Shown: positions 31,466 to 39,745 of the stretch, one piece after another | How the letters are laid out: the number at the start of each line of letters is the position of its first letter | Position numbering within the stretch: position 1 is the stretch's first letter | Assembly (NCBI GenBank): GCA_020912385.1 | Contig: CP087214.1 | Span: 1-64,000 of the forward strand | Source of the DNA: Neofusicoccum parvum | Taxonomy: Eukaryota; Ascomycota; Dothideomycetes; Botryosphaeriales; Botryosphaeriaceae | Direction of reading: 5' to 3' | Length of the DNA: 64,000 nt | Made by a program: the position numbers and the translations under genes | The notes under the pieces: generated by a model | What the model was told of the DNA's origin: nothing | Databases searched by the model: none | What the model saw: the letters and a program-made list of their open reading frames with translations, nothing else

Positions 31466-33267
31466 GGACACAATCCGGCCACGAGTTTCGCACCCATAGA
31501 AAACGCCCAAACAAAAGGCCCGCGGGGCCAGGACCACCTTCAAAAGATAGCGCGCAACGAGGCTTCTATCTCAGTCAAAGAAGAGACCTTGCAGTGTCTC
31601 TAATGGGCCGCTGGCCGAAGGTCTCTTTCCGCCTCATACCGGTCCCTCGCCAGTCGAGATTTTCACTCCCGTGGCCATAGCGCAGTCTTGGCACTATACG
31701 TGCAACAATGGCTCCAAACGCGGCATCCTTAGCGCAAGAAGATCGGCAAACTGGAACCCGAGCCCCGTTAGAAAACCAAAGAGTAACTAGACAGCAATCT
31801 GCCATGAGACCCCAAGTAGAAAACATCAGCCAAGACACAATCCATGTCCAACTAGCACCGGAAGCCACTCCACCAAGAACACGACGAGTAGCATTTAACG
31901 AAACCCACCGCAGTAAAATCTGGGATCATGAGGCTCAAATTGGATACCTACAAAGAAAGGAACAGTTTTCAAGCGAGAACTTCCTAAAGATCGAGGAAAA
32001 GTTCACACTGCTAGCCGAGCAAAACCGGCAGCTAGAGGAAAGAGTCGCACAGCTAGCCGAGCAGAACCAAAAGCTTGAAGAGAAAGTTGAGCAACTTACT
32101 ACACAAAACCAGAAGTTCGACCAGGAGATCGAAAGACTATTCGAAAACGAAGAGCACCAAGAGAACCATAACAAAAGCCTGGAGAAGAGGATTGAAGAAT
32201 CGACCATACAGGCCCATCAGACAGAGACTCTAACCAGACAAGTCCAACAGCTTACGGAAAGACTGGACACGATGTCTTCAACTCCTCAGGTCAACAACCA
32301 ATGCTGGGCAGCAGTGGCAGCACGCCCGATGCCCAATTTCCCCCCAACGTACAACACCCAATCTGGAAACAGCCCTGCAACTCTACGGATTACCACCGCG
32401 CTACCCTCTACCCAGAATACCTTCTCGAGGTACATGCCAACCAAGACTGCAGCAGAGCACATCTCGCAGGCCCTTAAGAAGCACGACAGGACAAGAGACG
32501 CATCAGTTCTCGGTATAGGAACAACGAAGCTAGGATACCTTATCCGCTTCAAGGACGAGGAAGCAAAGAAACTTGCGACGAGTAACACCGAATGGACTAA
32601 GACGCTTGGAAACGATACAGCGATCACCCAACCCCAGTTTGGTGTTGTAGTCCACCGGGCACCAACATCAGAAGTCGACATCGAGAAGAAAACCGACGCT
32701 ACCCAAAAGATTCTCCAGGAGAACAGCCTTGTAGACGCACAAATTAAGAACATAGCCTGGATGAAGAAAAGAGACTCGCCGCTAGGACAACATGCCTCCC
32801 TAGGCATCTGGTTTAGCACGCAAGAAGCAGCCCAAAACGCCATCCAGAACGGACTTGTATTCGGCCAGAGCTACACTAACCGTGTTGAGCCCTACCGAAT
32901 GGAGAGGAAGAGGTGCCACCGGTGCCTTCAGTTTGGACATCTAGCATGGAACTGTAAAAAGAAGGAAAGGTGTGGGCACTGCTTAGCGGAGCACAACAAG
33001 AAGGACTGTAGCTCAGATACCCCCCTAAAGTGCGCAGACTGCAATCAAGACCACCCGACAGGAGCAGCCCAATGTAAAGGAGTAATGCCTTACCCTCTTC
33101 TAAGGAGAGGATAATTGTGTATTACCTCCTACTTTCCTTTGTTATCTCTTAGTGTATACTACCTAGTAGCACATTCCCTTGAATAGTCTGTAGCCTGCAT
33201 ATCGCTTAGAGCGATGGGTCGGGGTAAATGATATCAACTCAACTCAACTCAACTCAATCAATCAACC
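31466..33267 (+). mobile_element. LINE-A2: ORF1-only, non-autonomous LINE
   Basis: Begins CCGGAC like A1 and ends with the same 3' module (TGTAGCCTG, hairpin at 33201-33215, CAACT tail). Between these is one intact gag-like ORF (31708-33114) and only about 70 bases of unique 3' UTR. There is no endonuclease or reverse transcriptase at all. It looks like a natural half-LINE, comparable in design to mammalian HAL1, that must borrow the ORF2 of an A-type LINE through the shared 3' end. Confidence 0.82.
31708..33114 (+). CDS. LINE-A2 ORF1, gag-like protein with long coiled coil
   Basis: 468 aa from CAACAATGG. A strong coiled coil at about residues 80-185 (repeated LAEQNRQLEERV / LAEQNQKLEEKV type heptads) is longer than in A1. 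The central domain is shared with A1 ORF1 but clearly diverged (GYLIRFKDEEAKKLA, SLGIWFSTQEAAQNA). Three zinc knuckles lie at about 403-455 (CHRC...C, CGHC...H....C, CADC...H......C). The intact frame in an element without ORF2 implies the protein is useful to the element's own RNA. Confidence 0.9.
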   Translation: MAPNAASLAQEDRQTGTRAPLENQRVTRQQSAMRPQVENISQDTIHVQLAPEATPPRTRRVAFNETHRSKIWDHEAQIGYLQRKEQFSSENFLKIEEKFTLLAEQNRQLEERVAQLAEQNQKLEEKVEQLTTQNQKFDQEIERLFENEEHQENHNKSLEKRIEESTIQAHQTETLTRQVQQLTERLDTMSSTPQVNNQCWAAVAARPMPNFPPTYNTQSGNSPATLRITTALPSTQNTFSRYMPTKTAAEHISQALKKHDRTRDASVLGIGTTKLGYLIRFKDEEAKKLATSNTEWTKTLGNDTAITQPQFGVVVHRAPTSEVDIEKKTDATQKILQENSLVDAQIKNIAWMKKRDSPLGQHASLGIWFSTQEAAQNAIQNGLVFGQSYTNRVEPYRMERKRCHRCLQFGHLAWNCKKKERCGHCLAEHNKKDCSSDTPLKCADCNQDHPTGAAQCKGVMPYPLLRRG

Positions 33268-33926
33268 TTTCCACGCAACCTGGGCAGCACAATGGGAAAT
33301 CTCAGACAAAGGCCAGCACCTCCGAGGCATCGACACAGCCCCACCAGGCCCTCATACCCGGCACCTATACGACAAGCTCCCACGGAGCCAGACAGGCCTT
33401 CTTACCCAGCTGCGAACTGGACACTGCTGGCTCAATCAGCACCGCACTCGAATGGGCCGCATCAACAATGAGCAGTGTGAATGTGGAGAAGTTGAATCAG
33501 TGTCACATGTCCTTCTTAACTGTTACCTGCTTTAGCAAGGCCGTCAGAAGATGCTTCAAGAAAGTGGCTTATAAAAGAACAGCCTATCAGCCTTGCTAGG
33601 TGGAAAGCCACCAAGTAACATAGCAACCACGCAGAGCAAAGAAAATAAGTAGAGGATAACAACGTCACAGCTACAGGCTGTTCTCAGCTTTACACAAGAC
33701 ACACAGCGGTTTATAAACAGAGATGAACCCATAGCGTAGAACACTCTTTACACCACACACCTAACACCTCACTCTCCGCCTCCCTTTACCTTCTCCTTCT
33801 CTCAAATTGACACACAACATGTATACTAGCATTGAAATTCTTTGAATAGTCGTAGCCTGCATATCGCTCAGGGCGATGGGTCAGGGTAAATGAATTCAAC
33901 TCAACTCAACTCAACTCAATCAACCT
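33268..33926 (+). mobile_element. LINE-A3: 5'-truncated LINE-A fragment
   Basis: Starts at the equivalent of A1 position about 30803, inside the RNase H to C-terminal region, and runs to the CAACT/TCAA tail. It has RIP-type stops (CAG to TAG near 33533, TGG to TAG near 33651). Its left neighbour is CCTTTC, the first bases of the CCTTTCGGTTAGGG site found just right of its tail, so it split such a site. Confidence 0.8.
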
Positions 33927-33941
33927 TTCGGTTAGGGTTAT
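33927..33941. repeat. Interstitial CCTTTCGGTTAGGG junction
   Basis: The LINE-A3 tail is followed directly by CCTTTCGGTTAGGGT and then LINE-A4. TTTCGG plus TTAGGG can be read as a variant and a canonical telomeric hexamer. The orientation is opposite to the terminal telomere at base 1. Confidence 0.75.
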
Positions 33942-35347
33942 CTGCAATCTTAAAACACTTCCAACCTCACACCCATGCAAGGTGCTGGTTAAAGGAACCT
34001 GAAAGCTCGACCTAGCCATTAGCTTTCTTAGCCCCCTCAATATAACTCTCAAGCTACAAAGCCCAAGCCTAGTAGAAGACATTAAAGTAATCGACACCTA
34101 CCCCCTTCCACCATGGAAACCTCTACCTCTGGATGATATTCAACTACAGCTTCCGGAATCTCAGACTCTAGAGGACTTTAAAGAAATGCTCTATTCGAAC
34201 CAGTCTAGAAGAGTCTTCACAGACGCATCCAAAATAGAAGGACAACTTAGAGCAGCTGCAGTAATCCTCAATCAGACGCAAAAAATCTACAGGCAAGCCC
34301 AGAAAGGAGTTGGCTCTAGTAGGTTCTATAGCATCACAGCTGCGGAGCTTGTTGCTATCAGTACCGGCATAGAACTGGCAGTAGAACAAAACCTTAAAGA
34401 AGGCAATTCAAACCCGGTATCCTACACAATCTACAGCGATTCGAAGGCAGCCTTACAAGCATTAGCAAACCCACACAAACAGCGATCAGGTCAAGGCATA
34501 GTGCGGTCCATCACAGAAACAGCCCAGAAGATTAGAGACAGCCATCAGATTAGCTTTTCCCTTTAATAGGTCCCAAGCCACAGCAAAATCAGAGGAAACG
34601 AAGAAGTAGATAAGCTTGCTAAAGCTGCAACTACACGTCTTAGAGAACACAGCTTTAAACCACTAGCATCGCTCCAGATCCAGGCATCCAAAGAAGCAGC
34701 ACATGCATCCTAGACAGCAGAGTGGAAGAACTCAGACAAAGGCCAACACCTTCGAAACATTGATACAGCACCACCAGGCCTTCACACCCGACACTTATAC
34801 GACAAGCTTCCAAGGAGCCTGGCTGGTCTCCTTGCCCAGCTACGAACAGGCCATTGCTGGCTCAACCAACACCGCAAGCGGATGGGCCGAATCAATGATG
34901 AGCAGTGTAAATATGGAGAAGTTGAATTAGTCTCACATGTCCTTCTTGATTGCCACCTGCTCCAGCAAAGCCGTCAAAAGATGCTCCAAGATAGTGGACT
35001 CCAACAGAACAGCCTACCGGCCTTGCTAGGTGGAAAGCCACCAAGCAACACAGCAGCCACCCAAAGCAAAGACAATTAGAGGATAACAGCATCACAGCTA
35101 CAGGCTGTACTCAGCTTTGCGCAAGACACACAGCGGTTTATAAACAGAGATAAACCCATAGCGTAAAACACTCTTTACACCACACACCTAACACCTTACT
35201 CTCTGCCTCCCTTTACCTTCTCCTTCTCTCAAATTGACACACAACATGTATACTAGCATTGAAATTCTTTGAATAGTCGTAGCCTGCATATCGCTCAGGG
35301 CGATGGGTTAGGGTAAATGAATTCAACTCAACTCAACTCAACTCAAT
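33942..35347 (+). mobile_element. LINE-A4: 5'-truncated, RIP-damaged LINE-A copy
   Basis: Corresponds to A1 from about 30045 to the end: linker after the reverse transcriptase, RNase H (FTDAS, AAELVAIS, YSDSKAAL), C-terminal Cys-His motif, 3' UTR and tail. Stops at 34566, 34712 and elsewhere are mostly CAA/CAG to TAA/TAG and TGG to TAG. It is bracketed by CCTTTCGGTTAGGGT (33927) and CCTTCTCGGTTAGGGT (about 35349), an imperfect target-site duplication on a telomere-like site. Confidence 0.82.
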
Positions 35348-35363
35348 CAAACCTTCTCGGTTA

Positions 35364-35898
35364 GGGTGAGAGAGAACGAAGTGATGAATACACGTATCTG
35401 AGCACTACGTACGAAGGCCGTATTACTAATCAATAATGTAGATTGATTATCGAAGTAAATTGACCACGAAGGTCAAAGCTATGCTAATAAGTATGGTTTA
35501 TATACGTAGGAGAGTCTATACAATCTGATAGTTTATAGGTTCATTCCGCCAAGCGGTTGAACGTCTGAACTCCTGCGGTTCAGGAGTTCAGAGTGCCAAG
35601 GCTTCGAACGGCTGAACCGGGAGTCACGTGACTTCCCGCCGGTGGATCTTCTTTTTACGGGCGTGTAGGCGCCCCGCTTGTCCTTCTAATGGAAAATGAG
35701 CTCAATCACCTCCGTTATCTGTTATTGGATAGTATATTAGCTTAGTCATTCATTCTGAGACGTCTTGGGGATCAAGACCACAAGCGCCTCAGCAACCAGG
35801 CAATCAAGCCATTCATTCATCGCTTCCGACCGATCAAGCGCGAATTCCATCACCTTCCTTTCCTTCTACCCAGGTTCTGTATAGGCTGCGCCGTAACA
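35364..35898 (-). repeat. Solo LTR, relative of the chromovirus LTR
   Basis: Aligned by eye with 9235-9618: TTGACCAC(G/A)AAGG(G)TCAA, then TATATAC(T)GTAGGA(A/G), then ACAATCTG occur in the same order. On the minus strand it starts TGTTACGGCG at 35898. Flanks are GGTTAG on the left and ATTAG on the right, so a TTAG duplication is possible. It contains long inverted repeats near 35565-35600 (CTCCTGCGG TTCAGGAG). No internal retrotransposon sequence adjoins it. Confidence 0.6.
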
Positions 35899-36050
35899 AT
35901 TAGACGCTTCTCTTTAGCGCTCTAAAGCGAATCTAAATCAATTTAGCTTAGCGCGTGCACGGTTGAAGAGTGAGTAGATAGCTATAAAAGGGCCTCCTCC
36001 CCTCCCCTCCCTTCTCTTTTCCCCCCTTTCCACGCCCGCTTTCCTCGCAG
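35899..36050 (+). promoter_or_regulatory. TATA box and C/T-rich stretch
   Basis: TATAAAAG at 35983-35990 is followed by about 50 bases of almost pure C/T (35993-36050), a layout common in promoters of filamentous fungi. It points rightwards, toward the tRNA-like and structured segments at 36055-36618. Confidence 0.4.
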
Positions 36051-36289
36051 GATTCTTATCCAAAGGTCACGAGTTCGATTCCTGCCCGCTCCGCGCCGCC
36101 TAAATCTTCGAAATTGAATAACTCCTCGCCCGACGCGCGGAAAGATACGAAAAATACGTCAAAATACTCGGTTTTCCCTCCTCTATCACATGTCCCAATT
36201 TCAGCCTCATTCGACCACGTTGACTTATTTTTACTTGGTATATGTATTCAATCCTCCAACCTTATCTCATCAAACGGCTGCCTGGTGCA

Positions 36290-36618
36290 GTCGGAAAACA
36301 GCTTGGCTGACGGCGCCTGTCGACCCTTGGGTCGGCACAGGATGGTTGTTCCCGGTGATTCGGGGACTGATTGCCTACTGCTGGTCTCACGACCAGTGCG
36401 TCTATTGAGGGCCCCCCTAGTCGACCACCGGTCGGCTGGGGTGGGAGCAGGGTTGCCCGGCACGGTGAGGTCCCTCGGACCGCGTTATCCGTGTTGTAAT
36501 TCTCTGGCCAGGTATCATCGAGTTAAATTCCCCCATTGGTTGCGGGTAACCAACGACGTGATGCCTGGTTAGACTTAGCCTCGCCCTTCGGGGCGGGGCT
36601 AAACCGCTTGCCTTTTTA
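36290..36618 (+). ncRNA. Possible structured RNA, identity unknown
   Basis: GC-rich island with six successive strong hairpins: 36316-36341 (11 bp with a 2-base bulge), 36381-36396 (6 bp), 36422-36434 (5 bp), 36469-36481 (5 bp), 36536-36553 (6 bp), and 36575-36602 (12 bp closed by a TTCG loop). A T5 run follows at 36613-36617, as in a Pol III terminator. A tRNA 3'-half-like piece with a B-box-like GAGTTCGATTCC lies upstream at 36055-36090. No protein frame is convincing. It is not a tRNA, 5S rRNA or group I intron that I recognise. Confidence 0.35.
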
Positions 36619-36760
36619 CCTACTACCATCTCTCCTCACTACTTCTTTTCTTTTTCGTCTTCTATAATCGCTTAATTAGACCTATACGCCTCTATAAAGT
36701 AGACACCTATAAAACCCGATTAGGAAAAAGAAAAATAATACAATCCTAAAAGAAAACAGT

Positions 36761-39412
36761 TTACCATCCCAAGCAGGCCCTCTTTGATACTCCGTCTCCT
36801 AGACTTTCATCTTCTATTAGCGGGCGCTTCCGAGCCCCAAGATACACCCGAAACCCAAGAAAACTATGCCACTCCCGACTAGTAGCCCGGTATTCTATTC
36901 TTCGTGCCTCCACATGTCCAGGCGCCTCCTGGAGACCTCTCGCGTACACTGTGCCCGCAATCCAAGAGCCGTGAGTTGCCTGCTCATCTGCCAGCTTCTT
37001 GTCCATTCCATAGTCCCGTTTAAAACCCCCACATTTCAGATGCTGGCGTGAGATTGCAATAGCAATATGCCTGTACGTCATGATATTAAGCGTCGTGCCT
37101 AGATGCATGCTCGTTTCCCTTGCCAGAACAGCTCCTAGCCTACTACTATCCCAGCCGCCAGCTCCCTTCGGCCACAGAAAGGATGACGATTGTTCTAGCC
37201 GTTGAAAAGCCAAGGTCTCGAGTTTCTGCCAGAATGGCAGGACTAGCCAGAGGTAATACACTAGCAACTCGCTAACCTCCCTCGGGAGATATCGGTGGAT
37301 GATTTTTGTTGAGCCAGTAACGTTGTATCCCTTATGGTAGGACGTAACCGTGCCGACGAGGCCATTCTCAATGAAAATACTCCGGTGGTGGCCCTGCCGG
37401 GTGTTACAATGCTGTAGGCTCACCAGTTCGGTGCCACGTGCGGGTTGTCCAGACGTCAAGTGGACTAGAAGTAGTAGGCGCTCAAGAAAGCGGTCGACCT
37501 TAGCGAGGTACTGGCTTACAGCCGGTTTCTTCCAACGTAGCTCCCTCTTTTTTCCAAGAGACACGAGCTCATCCCGGAGCCAGTCATTGTCGAGTACACG
37601 GTTGATCAGCCAGTTTCCACTTCCACCAGGTAGTTCAAACTGGGCCGCATTTCTAGCGTCCTTGAGGAAACTCCAACCATTTTGACCATTACTATGGTCG
37701 TCCTGTAGACGGTGAAGGACGAGAGCAGGTACAACCTCTTCATGCTTCTCCTCCGGATGGATTAGAAGTAGATCTCGTAGCTCCTGTTGGGCCAGACCCA
37801 TCTCAAGGCTGATAAAGGACTTAAGCTGCTCCATGCTAACGGTCGCCTGCTTGTAGGTCACTGTGCTGATATCGTCCGACCAGATGATATGGCCAGTAAC
37901 CGTAGTATTGCTCACCACCTTCTTTGCGTAGGCGCGGAGCCTGCATACCCAGTCGAAAGCTGAGCGAGACCCTCGGACCATAAAGCGCTGTCTCATCTCG
38001 TCGAGCAAGTCGGAGGGGTATTCAATAGCCCCTTCATCTGCAGCAAGCACGGCCCGCTCGATAACGAGCATCTGTGCGATCTTGATGAATTTGGACAGCT
38101 GGGGCGAGTATGTGAGCGGCCTGTGGAAGCCGCAATCCTTTTTCTCGTCAATGCCGAGGACGGCGAGGAAGCTAAGCACGGGGCTTTCAAAATGGCTACC
38201 CCTGATATTGTGGTCTAGAAGGGAGATACAGAGGAGGAGGCACGCCCTATCTAGAGCGGCCTCTACTTGCTTCTGAGCGCTCGCTGCTTCGCCGGAAATA
38301 CCGCTGCTGCTGCTGTCCGAGATAAGAGCCCGCAGGTCACTAGATAGTGACAGTACAGCCTCAATATGGGACAACTGAGAAGGAGTGAACCGGTGTGCAA
38401 GTTGAATTAGCTGGTCCACCCGGCTCGTCCGGCAGGTAAAGCAGAGAAGGCGCTTCCACAGATACTTGTAGCTCCGGAAAGTGTTCTTCTGCAGCTTGAT
38501 CATGAGTAGCCGCTCCGTGCCCGAGGGCTCGCCGGCCATAAAGCTGTTGATGCGGGCCTGGTCAAACACGCTGATCTTGTCCTCGCAGATAGACTGGTAC
38601 GCCCGCTCGACAAGCCGATCCAGGCTCTCGGAGAGTAGAGTAAGCAACGGCTCTTCGGTAGGGTCGGCCGCGTAGGCGAGCGTGGAGACCTCAGAGAGGT
38701 TAAGACGGTTGAAAAAGGACGGCCAGCGGGTCATCTCTAGCCACGGAGAGACCTCGGTTTTAGTAGTTTCATCGTAGTAGATATGGCGTGCGTCGGAGAG
38801 CACGCGATCGCGCTCCTGAAGGTCTCTCTCGACAAGCCTTCTAATAAGGTCGCTCGCTTGGTGGACGCCTAACGCGCCGATATCCATCTCCTCCTCCTCC
38901 TCTCCCTTATTACTAGTATCTACCTGCTCAACTTGGAAGTACTGCGAGCCGTAGGTTTGGATGAAAAATCTCTGGCAGAAGACTTCTTTTCTTCTAGTTT
39001 GTAGACGGGTTTGGATCTGCTTCTCCTTTTGTTTACTGGGTCTACCCCTAGTACTTAGAGACCATTGGTGGGCTTCGCGCCAATGGGTTTTGAGAACGTT
39101 CATCTTCCGGCAGATATAGTGACACTGCTGAGGCTCGAGCTGGCAAAGTAATCCGTCCTTGTATAGAGGTAGGTAGGCGATAGGCTGGGTTACCTTGGCT
39201 GGAATGAAGACGTCGCGCGCGTTCTGAGCTTGATCCGGCCATCTACGCTGCACATCGGCTAAGACTGCGGCGGTTTCTTTTAGGGGCAACTCGTGGTACT
39301 TGCCCCGTAGATGGCTTCGAATTTGGTCTAGACAGACAGCGTACCCGCAGCTCTTACAGACCAGTAAGTGGTATTCAGAAAGATAGTGAAAATACTCGGT
39401 TGATTGCGACAT
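36761..39412 (-). CDS. Stand-alone zinc-finger / recombinase-like protein, paralogue of the TLH N-terminal half
   Basis: 883 aa from an ATG at 39412, fully open. It is collinear with TLH residues 1 to about 1110: finger 1 (C19, C22, H34, H40), finger 2 (about 92-112), a central helical region, then the recombinase-like block with R659 (SGQPARGTE), K694 (YHKG), R781 (MTYRH), H814 and Y823, ending AGTVYARGLQEAPG... and a short basic tail. It stops where TLH goes on into RecQ. R-to-K (35 residues) and H-to-Y (9) spacings equal those in TLH. The fungal orsD-like family (orsellinic-acid cluster protein D, DUF3505) has this kind of N-terminus, as far as I recall. Intact in a RIP-damaged neighbourhood, which suggests recent arrival or selection. 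Function not established. Confidence 0.8.
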   Translation of the reverse strand: MSQSTEYFHYLSEYHLLVCKSCGYAVCLDQIRSHLRGKYHELPLKETAAVLADVQRRWPDQAQNARDVFIPAKVTQPIAYLPLYKDGLLCQLEPQQCHYICRKMNVLKTHWREAHQWSLSTRGRPSKQKEKQIQTRLQTRRKEVFCQRFFIQTYGSQYFQVEQVDTSNKGEEEEEMDIGALGVHQASDLIRRLVERDLQERDRVLSDARHIYYDETTKTEVSPWLEMTRWPSFFNRLNLSEVSTLAYAADPTEEPLLTLLSESLDRLVERAYQSICEDKISVFDQARINSFMAGEPSGTERLLMIKLQKNTFRSYKYLWKRLLCFTCRTSRVDQLIQLAHRFTPSQLSHIEAVLSLSSDLRALISDSSSSGISGEAASAQKQVEAALDRACLLLCISLLDHNIRGSHFESPVLSFLAVLGIDEKKDCGFHRPLTYSPQLSKFIKIAQMLVIERAVLAADEGAIEYPSDLLDEMRQRFMVRGSRSAFDWVCRLRAYAKKVVSNTTVTGHIIWSDDISTVTYKQATVSMEQLKSFISLEMGLAQQELRDLLLIHPEEKHEEVVPALVLHRLQDDHSNGQNGWSFLKDARNAAQFELPGGSGNWLINRVLDNDWLRDELVSLGKKRELRWKKPAVSQYLAKVDRFLERLLLLVHLTSGQPARGTELVSLQHCNTRQGHHRSIFIENGLVGTVTSYHKGYNVTGSTKIIHRYLPREVSELLVYYLWLVLPFWQKLETLAFQRLEQSSSFLWPKGAGGWDSSRLGAVLARETSMHLGTTLNIMTYRHIAIAISRQHLKCGGFKRDYGMDKKLADEQATHGSWIAGTVYARGLQEAPGHVEARRIEYRATSREWHSFLGFRVYLGARKRPLIEDESLGDGVSKRACLGW

Positions 39413-39745
39413 AGTTGCTTTTGTAGCGATGATTACGGCAAACTTAGCTGTTTTCTAACGATGGGAGAAGTACTAGATTAACGAGTGGAGGAAGCCAGCT
39501 TATTAGACGCGTGTACCATCTTTTTTTTTTTACGCCTGTATCGAAGCGCGATCCAAGCGCGTTCCAATTACGAGATACTAATCTATTTTAACTACTTAAT
39601 CGTCCGAGATAAGCTGGGGCGAAAGATGCTGGCAGAATTTTGATGAGGCGCGGAGGCGGTGAGGTGCGGGAAGGCTTATACGAAAACGGAAAGACCCCTG
39701 CGCAGTGGATTTAAAGAGCGCGGTGGATTTGAGCATATATCTTAG
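39413..39745. promoter_or_regulatory. 5' flank of the 883-aa gene with inverted iterons and ATATCTTAG terminus
   Basis: Contains GCGCAGTGGATTT (39701-39713) and GCGCGGTGGATTT (39718-39730), close to the reverse complement of the TLH iteron AAATCCAGTGCG. It ends GAGCATATATCTTAG at 39745. A homologous but eroded flank at 58285-58404 ends GAGCATAGGTCTTAGG. The shared right edge marks an element boundary. Confidence 0.5.

Noticed and set aside
36055..36090. tRNA gene
   Set aside because: Only a 3'-half-like segment with a B-box resemblance; the T stem does not pair and there is no D arm. Kept only as context for the structured segment.
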